From Euptelea pleiosperma (taxonomy: Eukaryota > Streptophyta > Magnoliopsida > Ranunculales > Eupteleaceae), in the NCBI GenBank assembly GCA_035048495.1, contig CM068552.1, forward strand, positions 27,344,154 through 27,408,153: a DNA stretch of 64,000 bases, written 5' to 3'. Position 1 is the stretch's first letter. The number at the start of each line of letters is the position of its first letter. Positions 33,900 to 44,448 of the stretch are shown here, piece by piece. Position numbers and translations under genes: made by a program. The notes beneath the pieces are model-generated. The model saw only the letters and a list, made by a program, of their open reading frames with translations, ran no database searches and was not told the origin of the DNA.

Positions 33900-34560
33900 T
33901 ATTGAGTAACCTTAGGGAAAATCTCCTCCCAATCTTTATCCACGAGAAACATGTCCAGTCTACTAAGGCTGGGATTTAATTGACCATTAGACCAGGTAAA
34001 CTCCTTTCTTGTCAGCGGGGAGGTTTCGCAATAGATTACGATCAACAAAAGCACCAAACTGCCGCATACCTCGATATCTAGGAGTCCCCCACTTCTTTAA
34101 TAAATGAACAAAACTTCATTGAAATCACCACCTAAACACCACGGTGCACTCCCTCTACCCCTCACATCATCAAATTCCTCCCAGAACTGATGTTTCTCAG
34201 TTTGGAGAACAGGGCCATAGACCGCTAAAAGCATGCACTCCCGATGAATCCCCTTAAACTTTCCGAGGATCGAAGCTGAAAAGGCCCCAATCAAAGTGTC
34301 CAAGACCTCCACAAAATTCGTGTCCCACATAAGAATGATCCCTTCAGACGCACTATAGAAGGAACAAAACACCACCCTATGTCTTTATGCTTCCACACTT
34401 GTCCTACCACTTTCTCATCTACAGTGATCAACTTAGACTCCTGGATGCACACTACATGGGGCTTGGACATCAGTAACGCTTTCTTGACCACCACTCTTTT
34501 CTCCCTACTCCCCAGCCCTCTCACATTCCACGACACAATTCTGAGCGATATCGGAAACAA
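33900..34560 (-). pseudogene. LINE B endonuclease domain
   Basis: Starts MFPISLRIVSWNVRGLGSRE (34560) with the catalytic Asn in WNVRGLG and Glu in CIQESKL. It shifts frame near 34340, then gives LAVYGPVLQTEKHQFWEEF, CLGGDFNEVLF, FTWSNGQ and FDHCPILLEC. This is the complete order of an APE-type endonuclease, broken by at least two shifts. Confidence 0.85.
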
Positions 34561-35239
34561 AAAAGTTGCCCCTACAACCCTCCCCTACACCCCAAGCTAG
34601 AACCAACACGACTAACTCTTCCCTTTGCACCTCCATGATCAGTCTCACAGATCCCACCTTCTGATTCAGATTTGGAATAGCTGCTAACTCCTTATCTCTA
34701 GATCTGGGAATAAGATCCTAAGCTCTATGATTGTTTCTATTCTGGATAGCCCTTACTACAATATGCTTAGTCCATCCTCCCTTTCTATGATTCGAATGAA
34801 GGATCGGTCTATTTCTCCTATGCTGTGCCACCCAATCTACTAACTTCATGTTCCATTCCCCCTCTAAAGCTTTGCCAAGATTTCCTGCAACTAAGGTAGG
34901 TCTTTCAACAATTTCCTCAATACACTCACAGACCCTATCCAAATTACCTTCCATAGATGGGCCTAAGGCAAGTCCAATAGATAGGCCCAGGGGAGTGGAT
35001 ATGCGACCCTCCTCTAGATCAAATTCGGTAGACTGATGGTGTTGAGCCCCTAGTAATGCAGTAATCCAATGGCTATATTCTCCTGCACCCTAGATTGAGC
35101 CACATCTCTTACCTCGATAGAACCACACGGACAATCAAAGGGTAAGGCAATTCTGAAGTCAATAACGATGGACCATGAGGAACACACAGCTTCATCACCC
35201 TAGAAAACCAAGACTTGGGCCATCCAAGAAAAATGTGAT

Positions 35240-37657
35240 TCATAGAAACAAGAGCAGTGTTAAAAGGAAAAGAGGGCTAGCATAGCAAACATCAGGTAAA
35301 GGAGAGAAAGGAGAAAGAATCGTACTAAGGTTCTCACAGAATAATGTTAATATGCTAAGAGAATGATTAAAAGAAATACCCGTGCTCTTCTTAGGCAAAG
35401 GAAGATTAGTACGTTCAATCCCCAGCATAGCATTCTGCATCAGAAGATTGGTCGGTTCAACGAGCTATGGTGACCCTATCTCAATCTGATATGGGTTGTC
35501 GGCCTCCAACTTTTGCTCACCAAAAGTGGCACCCTTGGGCCCCTCACTACTGTATTGTTCCACAACAAACCCCTCCCTTGCTTTAAGAGAGCTCGCAAGG
35601 ATCAACTTGTCAATCAGCTGAGAGAAAACTCTACCTAAGCTGACCATATGAGTCTCCAAGGAGTTCTCCATTGCTATCACAAGTTGCTTCCATACTATTC
35701 TTTTCTTACATGCAAAGGATAAGGTTTTCGATGTCCCCTTTTCGTGATCCTATACTCCGTTGTCGCACAATTCTCCGACCTCGGAATATGATCTACTATT
35801 TCTGTGAAGAGATGTTGGTTACACACCTCTGTTGGCGAATCAAGAAAACAAGCCGGAGTTTCCTTAAATCCCTCTGAAAATAGATTATCTACCTCATCCA
35901 CCACCGTAGAGAACAAAGCACACCCATGAGAGGGGGCTAAGGTCAGATCGAAAGCCCTAGAAAACAAACCATCTACCTGCTGAAGAGGACAACAGTTAAA
36001 ATTCCTTAGGCCTACAAGCAAAGAGTAAGTAGAGCTGGGCTTAGGTACTGGCCCAAAGTCTCCTAGACCATCCACCAGGCCCTCAACCAAAACCAATGGG
36101 CTCGCTAACTCAGGCCCACAACCTTCCACGAATGTACCATCCCTCGAGATCCACTCTCCCTCTTCCACCTCAGTAATACCTCTCTCCTCGTCACCCTTCT
36201 TTGACAACTCAGACTGATGGGATGACAAATCATCATAATTAGGACGCATGCTACCTTCCTCTGTCCCAAAATCAAATATAGCATCTTTCCCACCCTTATC
36301 GCCACCCTCAGTGAACGAATGAGAAGGAGGTAGCGCATCAGAATCAAAAGCATGCTTCTCTAAAGAGTACGGGCAAATAACATCCGAAGGAATCTTATTG
36401 GAGGTGTGCTTTCGTCCATGTCCTTGAGATGCATGTCCTGACAACACGCTCAACGAGGGCCTCTCACTGACCGGTCGGACCACCTCAACCCAGGATGAAT
36501 CCTACCGGACCGATGAGCTTCTCGTCGATGGGTTAACGATCTTCACAAACTGGTGAAAAGAGGGCTGGCGAATACCCCTCTTAGATTACACTTCCTTGAT
36601 AATCACATCGTACTACAAACTACCACAAGAGATGTTCACCTAGAGAGGCAGAAAGAGATTTTTGTTTGCAATATAGATCCACGCTTGTGATAAATCAAAC
36701 ATATTCACCGTCGAACGATCCACCCCCAAGAACCCCCTGCCCAGTCCCCAATCTTCTTAAAGGTATCTGTATTCCATGAAAGTAAGGCAGTCCTGTAAGG
36801 CTTACCCAAATACAACCGGACTTCTTTTTCTCCACTACTCTGTTCCACATCTCCATATCAATAGTCCACGGTTTAAGCCAAACCAGGTTGCCCTTAACAT
36901 GAAGGAAGCTACCCTTTAAGAGCTTACCGGCACTATCTTCATTACCAGCAAAAAAAAACTTCTTAGAGTGATCGATATGGAACATTTGCGAGATAAGCAC
37001 ACCTCGAGCTCTCCGGGCTAAAATCGCTTCAACCACCTTCCAGTCCGGGTTAGTACCATGTGCTTCACAAACAACAGCTACCCTCCATTTCAAAAAGCCC
37101 GGTGAGGAGAAGATCCCAATTGGTATGTCTATGAAAGAAGCTTTCTGGGCCGCCAAAGGCATCTTAACTCTTAGCTCAACAACGATGCTTGGCTGAGAAC
37201 CCAGAGGAGTATTGACCTTCAAAGGATCAGCTACCAACTCTACCATATCAGACTACAGTGCTTTATCAATAATTGATCTCCTGTGTATCCATAGAGTATT
37301 GGCCACATGCTCCATGAACTTCCTCCAACCTTCACTTTGGGCCTTAGCTGGTATTCGAATGATATTATTGTTCTTTGATGCTGGAGCACACATAGAAAGA
37401 AATCTTCCAAACGTATTAGACCGACCTTCCACTAGCCAAGAACCCGTTCGACTCCTCAGGCGTCTGAACCAGTATTCCGCTGAGGTTAAACCTGCAGCCT
37501 CAAGAAGCACCTGGTCCAACCAACGGAGGGTGTCTACCTCCATCTCTAGCCATCTGAACGCAAAAGACAATTGTTCTTTAAGAATAAACTTCCCAGCACC
37601 TCTATTCAGGATCTCGAACGTCTTCTTTTGAATCTTACACGCCATTAATCTCAACAA
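35240..37657 (-). pseudogene. LINE B ORF1 (nucleic-acid-binding protein), broken
   Basis: Begins at 37657 with two adjoining frames (37657-37253 and 37246-36695) carrying MEVDTLRWLDQVLLEAAGL, WKVVEAILARRARGVLISQM and KPWTIDMEMWNRVVEKKKSG, then WVSLTGLPYFHG. These fit the DUF4283-type domain of plant LINE/retroelement ORF1. A long acidic/serine-rich frame (36483-35695, 262 codons) follows and ends with RITKRGHRKPYPLHVRKE, probably a basic C-terminal tail. Stops separate the parts. ORF1 coats the LINE RNA. Confidence 0.65.
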
Positions 37658-37760
37658 TAGTACTTCATGTATTACTCGACCATAATCTGATCATGACCCA
37701 TGACCCAAGGTGAGGTCAAATCCCAACCAGTGTAGACGGTCGACCTTCATTTGCAGCCCT

Positions 37761-38424
37761 TGCATAGAAGTAATTAATGTTTGAAGTTATTATATTTGAA
37801 AGTTATTTTATTATCATGTGGACATTACTGGGTATTTTCGCTCATGGTTCTCCAACTGAAAAATATTTCAGATGATTTTTTTGAGAAGTCAAGAGGATTA
37901 CAAAACTATGTCAAGGAGGATCAGACCTTTGAGGAGTCTAAAGGAGCCGGAGTTGACTTAAATGGATTTGATGGACAAGAATGATCAGAGGCCATCTTGA
38001 TATTTATATTTACTTGTAATAAGAAGATTAATGTATTGTAATTGGTCGTGTTTGAACCCTAGTTGGATTTCTTAACATTGGATTGCAGTTATTTATAAAG
38101 TGTTTATAAATTTCTGCTTTGGACCCTGATCGATGTGGTGTTTTTGTGAAGATCATAATTTGTAAGTATGATTTTATAAAGACTTTTACATACAAATCTA
38201 TGACTTTTATTTTTGTAGGTAACTCTAGCTTATTTATTTGTTAAATTCGGATTTAAAATGAATTAGAAAAAAATTATTAAGTTAGAAAAACACTTCCCAT
38301 TGTTCTTCCTTAGGATAGAAGCATATACTTTTTCTAAAAATTGAAATTGATGATTTTTCTCAACTTCCTCACAAAAGTGACTTCATGAAATTAAATGTTT
38401 TACAACAAGTTTTTTTTACGAAAA
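37761..38424. other. AT-rich spacer, possible LTR debris
   Basis: No recognisable gene; the 67-codon frame at 37781-37984 is unknown. Together with 39166-39324 it may be the body of an old LTR into which the hairpin at 38425-39165 inserted. Confidence 0.35.
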
Positions 38425-39165
38425 ATTTCTAAAAAGAAAAACAACTTTAATCTATTTACAAAAACAAAAATAAAATTGTGGTAATCCCAAAAAAAGTAAC
38501 TAAACGCCCTTTGAAAGGGCGTTTCTCCCTAACAGAAATAAAGGTGAAAAGATTGACTGAAAAAGCTGAAAAGGCTGACAAACGCCCTTTTAAAGGCGTC
38601 TGTACCTGCAGACGCCCTTTAAAAGGGCGTTTCCCATAGAGGAGTAAAACTTTTGTCTCAATACGAGCCACGTGGCACACTCTTAGTAGACGTTGACCGT
38701 ATGGATGTTTGATCAGTCCCTTGATGGACCTGCAGTCCAAAAATCAGCCTGATTAGTAATTTACAACCTTTAGATCTTTGCACTCAAATAATGCTCAAAT
38801 TCTTACGATTAAAATCAACCCATGAAAATAACTTCAATCCAATGCTTATAAACCACTAATCATGTTTCTTTTTTGGTGTGTAGGTCCACCTAGTGATTTG
38901 CCAAACATCCATACAGTTATCGTCCGATAAGAGCGTGCCATGTGGCTCATATCGGGACAAAAGTTTTACTCCTCTATGGGCAAACGCCCTTTTAAAGGGT
39001 GTTTGTCAGCCTTTTCAATTTTCAGCTTTTATCCGAAGAAACAGTCAGTCCTTTTATATCTGTCAGGGAGAAACGCCCTTTTAAAGGGCGTTTAGTTACT
39101 TTTCTTGGGAATGTCAGAAACTTATTTTTGTTTTTGTAAATAAATTAAAGTTAGTTTTCTTTTTA
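38425..39165. repeat. Large hairpin with ACGCCC-type palindromes
   Basis: The arms pair around a centre near 38807. TTTACAAAAACAAAAATAA at 38455 is mirrored at 39122-39140, and GGAGTAAAACTTTTGTC at 38641 is mirrored at 38956-38972. Each arm carries the short palindrome AAACGCCCTTTNAAAGGGCGTTT or variants (starts near 38503, 38580, 38608, 38981 and 39071). The inner 300 bp (about 38665-38955) is a copy of the CACGTGGC fold-back family. No protein-coding frame. Confidence 0.8.
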
Positions 39166-39234
39166 AAAAATTTTTATTTTTTTTATTATGATAATTTATA
39201 ATATTTTATTTTAGTCATGTCGGAGCATTTAAAA

Positions 39235-39324
39235 TTTTTATTTTATCACACCCTAGATTTGGGCAAACAGGCCATTTTTTAGCATTTGAGTCGGATTCGG
39301 GTGCTTAGATTTGGGGCGTGACAA
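39235..39324 (+). other. Possible LTR 3' end
   Basis: ATCACACCCTAGATTTGGGC and, at the end, TTAGATTTGGGGCGTGACA resemble the terminal sequence of gypsy LTRs, including the one at 56832-58917. No primer site follows, so it would be a solo or truncated LTR. Confidence 0.3.
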
Positions 39325-39889
39325 AATCGATTGTGTAATTAGGCATTTTATACAATTGAATTGCCCTTAGTCCTTTGAAATCATCACTATTCATCCGTTT
39401 TTGAATCTTAACTTGAAATGGGCTTGGAGTTGCCAAAAGTGACTAAATCTCAAAATTGTCCATTGTTAGATAGTCATTTTAAATTTATATAATTTTGCCT
39501 ACCAAGACATTTAAATCTGGATAATTTTCCCTATTAAGCCCGGAATTCATTTCCCATCCAGATAAGTGGGAATTCATTTCCACCTGAAATACGCATTTAT
39601 TTTCTCACATGATTGAAATATATGTTCTCAGTTGCAATCAATCAGCCATTTAAGACATTTCCCAAATGCATTTTCTCGGAAAAGTTTTCTGTGCAATCAA
39701 ACACGCCCTAAGATTTCCAGTATGGCAAAATAGCCATTTATAGAATCCCAAGGTATCAACCCACCCTTACCTCGATCCCATCCAGAACAAATAACGACAG
39801 GAGCTAATGCTTCAAACCCTAAATGGGGACATCGAACCACAGCTCTTCTCCGTTTTCTTGTCATTTTTTTCTCCGATGGATAACTCTCT
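39325..39889. other. Non-coding spacer
   Basis: Nothing firm. It ends with a MITE-like AATCAAACACGCCCTAAG (about 39693-39711) and a less AT-rich stretch at 39760-39890 that looks single-copy. An 89-codon minus-strand frame at 39697-39966 is not recognised. Confidence 0.35.
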
Positions 39890-40503
39890 TCAAGACGTCT
39901 ATGAAAGCGAGTAGAAATTTGCTGACGGACTATAATGGTGACCACAGTTTGAGTCACGTTGCACACTCTTAGAAATCACAGACCCTATAGATGTTTGGCC
40001 CAACTCTAGGTGGACCTACCGACCAAAATTTAGCATGATTAGTAATTTCTAAGCATTGGATTGGAGTCATTTTCATGGGTTGGTTTTTAACCATGGAATT
40101 TCAGCATTATTTGGGGTACAGAGATCCAAAGGTTTGAAATCGCTAATCAGGCTGATTTTTAGTGTGAGTCTACCTAGGGATGGGCAAACATCCATACTGG
40201 GTGTCTTCTAAGAGTGTGCCACGTGGCTCATATTGTTGTCCGTCAGCATAGTGATTTCAAACCTTTTGTACCCCAAATAATCCTCAATAATGATCGAATT
40301 CCAGAGTCAAAAATCAAGCCATGAAAATGACTCCATTCCAACGCTTAGAAATCACTAATCAGGCTAATTTTTAGTCTATAGCTCCACTTAAGGGTTGGCC
40401 AAACATCTATACGATCTGTGATTTCTAAGAGTGCCACGTGGCTCATACTGTGGTCCATCATTAACGTCCATCAGCAAATTTCTACTCGTTTTCATAGACT
40501 TTC
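39890..40503. repeat. Double fold-back repeat with outer inverted arms
   Basis: The outer arms GTCTATGAAAGCGAGTAGAA... (39897) and ...TTCTACTCGTTTTCATAGAC (40481-40500) are inverted copies. Inside are two adjacent CACGTGGC-family units, about 39945-40235 and 40235-40470. Each has CATCCATAC/GTATGGATG-type, CTAGGTGGACC and ATCACTAATCAGGCTGATTT blocks, and GCCACGTGGCTCATA at the unit junctions. The whole 610 bp could fold on itself. Confidence 0.75.
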
Positions 40504-40669
40504 TATCCCCCTCCTCGTTTAGCTTTGTAGACAGCTTCGCTTCATGTACAGCTACAAATTGATAAGGGCTACTTAAACAATTGCAAGAATAGAGAGTCTA
40601 GATTCCTTGAAAACTGGGTTGGAAGAAGATTCGAGAATCACGGTGTCGTCTACCACAAGAGTCTCGCAT

Positions 40670-40920
40670 TCTCACGGACATCATATGAGACAGAGTACTG
40701 TAGGGATGCTTGATCCAACGTGCCAAAAATAGTCTGATTGGTGATCTCTAACCATTTGATCTGAGTACCTCAAATAATGCACGAATCCCACAGTTAAAAA
40801 TGAACCCATGAAAATGACTCAAATCCAATGGTTAGAAATCATCAATCAAGCTGATTTTGGGACTAAAGGTCCACCTAGGGATGGTCCAAACATCCATTCG
40901 GTCAGGAGAAGTAATATACA
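40670..40920. repeat. Fold-back repeat copy (CACGTGGC family)
   Basis: Contains GGGATGCTTGATCC, AGTCTGATTGGTGATCTCTA, TCAAATCCAATGGTTAGAAA, ATCAATCAAGCTGATTTT, GTCCACCTAGGGATGGTCC and CATCCATTCGGTCAGG, in the family order. Its CACGTGG ends are lost. Confidence 0.6.
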
Positions 40921-41134
40921 AACCTGCTTAGATGCCTTCTTATAGTGCAGAAAAACTTGTTGGGCCTCAACAGATGGAATAAATATAGTCTTATTCCATC
41001 CATTATCAGGCACCATCGTAGGCATTCGGGCCACCGCTTGGGTTGACAAGCCAGTCGCCTCCTCAAAGTGGCTTGTCAACCACAGGACCATAGCTCCTCA
41101 TCAAATGCCCTTCCTTGGGTTGGGCCAACACAGC

Positions 41135-41790
41135 TAGGGTTGTCAATTTTACCTGTTCAACTGAAACCGAATCAGAACTAGAATCGAAAACACAGGTTCT
41201 GGTTCCACATTCTTGGGAACCGACAAAAAAAAACCGAAACCGGAACTGAACAAAAATAACAGTTCCGATTCTGGGTAGTTAGATTTGCACTTGAAACTGA
41301 TAGGAATCATAACCGATATATATATATATATAGTGTTAAAATTTTAATATGGGTCACTCTACGGGCGCCCACGTCTTTCAGCTGGGCACCCACATTTTAG
41401 ACAAAAAAATTCAAAAATACCCCCCTTTATTTTCTCTCTCGGCTGGGCACCCACCCCTTCTCCTTCATCTTCTCTCTCTCTCTCTCCGCTCTCAGAGAGA
41501 GAGAGAAAACGACGGAGAAGGGGTGGGTGCCCAGCCGAAAGACAAAATGAAGGGAGCATTTTTGTCTTTGTGGGTGTCCAGCCGAAAGACGTGGGCACCT
41601 GTAGAGCGGCCCTTTTAATATTATCCAGATTTGAACCAATATACCCGAACTAGAACCGAAACCGATTGGAACCAAATAATTGGTTCCGGATCCATCATTT
41701 TGAGAACCGAAATTGATAAGAACTGGCAATATTGGTTCCAGTTCTGGGTACCTTAGGAACCAAACCAGAGCCAACTTGTTGACACCCCCA
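41135..41790. mobile_element. hAT-like MITE (GGAACCGAAAC-rich) with nested MITE
   Basis: The left end TAGGGTTGTCAA and the right end TTGACACCCCCA (inverted TGGGGGTGTCAA) form short TIRs. AACACAGC and AATACAGC flank it as a near-perfect 8-bp target duplication, as expected for hAT. The body repeats ACCGAAACCGGAACT-like words. Another MITE (41351-41612) splits it. Confidence 0.6.
41351..41612. mobile_element. 262-bp Mutator-type MITE, nearly complete palindrome
   Basis: The left end GGGTCACTCTACGGGCGCCC and the right end inverted GGGCCGCTCTACAGGTGCCC match closely. The 9-bp TTTTAATAT is duplicated on both sides (41342-41350, 41613-41621). The inverted homology continues through CACGTCTTTCRGCTGGRCAC and again at GGCTGGGCACCCACCCCTTC / GAAGGGGTGGGTGCCCAGCC around a GAGAGA core. 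Non-coding. Confidence 0.85.
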
Positions 41791-41854
41791 AATACAGCAC
41801 ATGAGCAGTTTGCTCCAAGATCCCACCCAGCATATCGATTGCCGTTGAAGTAGG

Positions 41855-42310
41855 GGTGGCAATTTGGCCCCCGGCCCATTTTTCTGGCTTGGCCCGAACC
41901 AGCCCGATAGTTGGCACAGCCCAATCCAGCCTGTTAAACGTCTGGGCCTGGGCTTAGGATTTGAGCCTGCAACCCAGCCCGTGAAGAGAATCTTGCTGGC
42001 TATGCTGGCCCGGCCGTGAAATCCAAATTTAAAATTTGAAATTTTAAAATACCCCCTCCCTCTTCAAAAATTTTACAATACCCTCTCCCCCAAAATAAAA
42101 AATTTTACATTTCCCCTCCACTTCCCCCCTTAAAAATTGTTGTTTTTTTAAGTTCTTTTTTAATTTTCTTTAAAAATATGCCCGACCCGTAAGTCTAGCC
42201 CACGGCCCGGTTCGAAGGCCCAACCTAAGATCGGGCCGCGGGATGGGTGTCGGCTTCAGATTTTTTGGAAAACCCTACCCGGTGGCTTAAACAAACCCTA
42301 ATTTAGTAGA
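41855..42310. repeat. GGCCCGGCCC-rich repeat, MITE-like
   Basis: Begins AGGGGTGGCAATTTGGCC and is rich in GCCCGGCC/GGCCCGAACC words until about 42300. This resembles hAT-type MITEs that start TAGGGGTGGCAA, but I could not fix the right end. Confidence 0.35.
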
Positions 42311-43020
42311 AAAATGAGTCCTCAATGACCACAACAGGGGATTGTTTGGCTCACACAAGGAACCAATGATGGAAGCAAAGTCTAAGAGTGGATGTTTGGC
42401 CCATTCGTAAGTGGACCTGACTGTATTAGCACTATCAGCATCAATTAGGACAGTTCAAATGTTAGGTCACCCTTGTGCAGAAGACCCTGACTGTATGAGC
42501 ACCTTGTCCAAATGAGGGTTCTAAATTTAACTGTCAGGATTGTTCAACGGGCTATGGCTTACTGAATGTTCTAACGTTTAAAAGGTTTTATGTTCCAGCC
42601 TGGCCAACCATTTTTTTCACATATTTTTCTATGAATTTGCTTTTAATCAAGTACGATATCTTTTACATTGAGCATACAAGAAAAGAATTTGAGTTCCTTC
42701 ATAACAAAGCTTCTACATACCTGAGAATTTTCGACAGCATTCGCTATAAAATCGCTTAAACAGAAGACCAATGCATTGTTCAGCGGTATCCCTCACCCTT
42801 GTACCAAGAAATCCTTGAGATAAAGCACACCCTACCCAAATAGGTAACATTTTCATTCTTTTTATCTCAAAAGAAAAATCTTACCAAAATTTGATTGATC
42901 GATTCCACTTGAGGTTGGGGTGAAATGATAAAACCTTTACATGGTATCCGACATGGATTACCCGGAATGCAAGATCATTTACTGCAAATCAGAATCGAGA
43001 TATAAAGAAGCCTCCATCTC
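42311..43020 (-). other. 3' UTR and downstream flank of GONST gene
   Basis: Follows the GONST stop codon (minus strand). No coding domain recognised. A GGTATGTAG donor-like string lies near 42719, but there is no evidence it is used. Confidence 0.45.
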
Positions 43021-43079
43021 TCAGGATTGTGATTTCTCCCGCATTTTTGCTTTGGCGAAAAAGACTCCCGCCAAAAGGC
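43021..43079 (-). CDS. GONST1: GDP-mannose transporter (GONST1/2 type), last coding exon
   Basis: Follows an acceptor TTGTAG|GC. Two bases complete a Gly codon, then LLAGVFFAKAKMREKSQS and TGA (43021-43023). This is the family's short cytosolic C-terminus after the last membrane helix. Phase agrees exactly with the previous exon (43153-43250). Confidence 0.9.
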
Positions 43080-43152
43080 CTACAACATGCGATTGAAGGG
43101 TGAGATTTGTGAAAGACAACAATGGTGGTCTTATTTAATGGAGATAATATAC

Positions 43153-43250
43153 CGAAAAGGATGCTTGCAAAGTTCTCCACACTAGTAGGGACTTTGAAAA
43201 GAAAGATGCCGGCAATGGAAAGAGGAATTTTATTCAACGAGCCCACAAGG
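43153..43250 (-). CDS. GONST1: GDP-mannose transporter exon, 98 bp
   Basis: Bounded by TTTTGCAG| and CTTTTCG|GTATAT. Encodes LVGSLNKIPLSIAGIFLFKV and PTSVENFASILF. The SLNKIP / AGIFLF stretch is a strongly conserved membrane segment of plant Golgi GDP-mannose transporters. The open frame runs past the donor, but the spliced reading is the one that fits the family. Confidence 0.92.
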
Positions 43251-44331
43251 CTGCAAAACAAAAAATCGTCAACCAGAAACATCTGTTAGCAATCGCTGAT
43301 CACTAATGTACTAAGTCTAAGAGAAATAAATACTAATGTCACCGTCTTAAGACTTTGCATATTATTAGCATCATAATTGAACACAACGTGGTCAAAAGGG
43401 ACTAATCAAAGGAGAAGATGAAAAGAGATATACTATGGCAAATTGATCCAATTGATGTCATGACCATCGAATCTATAGACCTTTTTCTTGACCATCCGCC
43501 ATATTGTTTTTGACCGATAGAACAGAGTAGATTGTATGGGTTTGGTCATCCATCAGCTTAAATTTTGGCATTGGAGATTTCTCAGGAAAGACCCATCAAA
43601 TGGCAGGTCCAACTCCATGCATGTATGCTAACTGCATGCCTATGCCATTTATTACTAAGACCATATATGCTGTATCTCCCTGCTTCAGCTCTGTTACACA
43701 GATGCTTCTATGTTCTTAAACAAGAAAAACCCCAGGTACGCATGACACAAAATGGGTACGGCCTGTGTGGGTATGGAAGACGCGTCAAATATGAACAGCC
43801 ATATCCAAATATTGTAAATTATAAACTATTTAAAATATAAAAATCAATAAATATATTAAATATTAGAAAAAATTGCAAAATAAGCTATATAGCCATGTAC
43901 CCCAAAATTTGGCGGTCAAGCATCTCTCCATATAGCTGTGTACCCTAAAATTTTAAGGTCAAGCATATCAGACACTTGGACTCAATACCCAGACCCATAT
44001 CCTGGTGTCATACTAGTAGGCATACCCACCATGATGCCACTTCATGCAGTATAAGACAAGTACATAGGCAACATAGCATGGATCATGGTTCAAAGTTTCG
44101 GCTGAAACCAAAACATTTCGTCCGTTTCGTTTCGGTTTTGCTATAGGATGAAACTACATACGTTTCGGTTAGTTTCATCCGAAACTGAACGACACTTCAT
44201 CTTCTATGTAAATTTGCACTAACATTTCATTTCGGTTTCACGAAGTTTCATCCGAAACCGAATGATACTTCCGATACATTTTGGTATCGCCCATGAACGA
44301 TACCGTGTACTTTGAATGTTGTGCATCTTAC
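43251..44331 (-). other. GONST intron
   Basis: 1.08 kb, GTAAG...GCAG. At 44090-44290 it holds a repeat of TTTCGGTTTCATCCGAAAC-like words that looks like a decayed MITE. Nothing else recognised. Confidence 0.7.
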
Positions 44332-44448
44332 CTGTATGTAGTAGCCCCTGTCTGATGAAGAAACCACATTGAAGTGAAGCTGATTGCGAGGCCCAAAAGT
44401 CCACTTGATGTCAAGACCAACCAGAAAATAGGCATCCTCAAAAGCGGC
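44332..44448 (-). CDS. GONST1: GDP-mannose transporter exon, 117 bp
   Basis: Bounded by TTGGCAG| and CATACAG|GTAAG. Read in the phase set by the previous exon it encodes PLLRMPIFWLVLTSSGLLGL, then AISFTSMWFLHQTGATTY, two hydrophobic helices typical of the nucleotide-sugar transporter fold. The other two frames of this stretch are also open, so a simple ORF scan would report the wrong protein. Confidence 0.93.

Larger units (their letters stand above)
31306..37760 (-). mobile_element. LINE B (L1-type), nearly full length but lacking its 3' end
   Basis: The minus strand reads, in order, ORF1 (37657-35240), endonuclease (34560 to about 33900), RT (33270-31901) and the start of the C-terminal zinc-binding domain (31575 to about 31306). 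It then breaks off in GWILVNQ and LINE A begins. Many frames are broken. About 6.4 kb of it survives. Confidence 0.85.

Noticed and set aside
35240..36483. Acidic 262-codon frame as a host gene
   Set aside because: Same strand, position and spacing as the ORF1 of LINE B, followed by that element's endonuclease.
39697..39966. 89-codon minus-strand frame and the plus-strand ATGGATAACTCTC start as a gene
   Set aside because: No continuation or splice signals seen, and part is the arm of a fold-back element.
42989..43282. A 97-codon minus-strand frame as a single protein
   Set aside because: Only its part at 43153-43250 is coding; the frame reads through a donor and the true last exon is in another frame.
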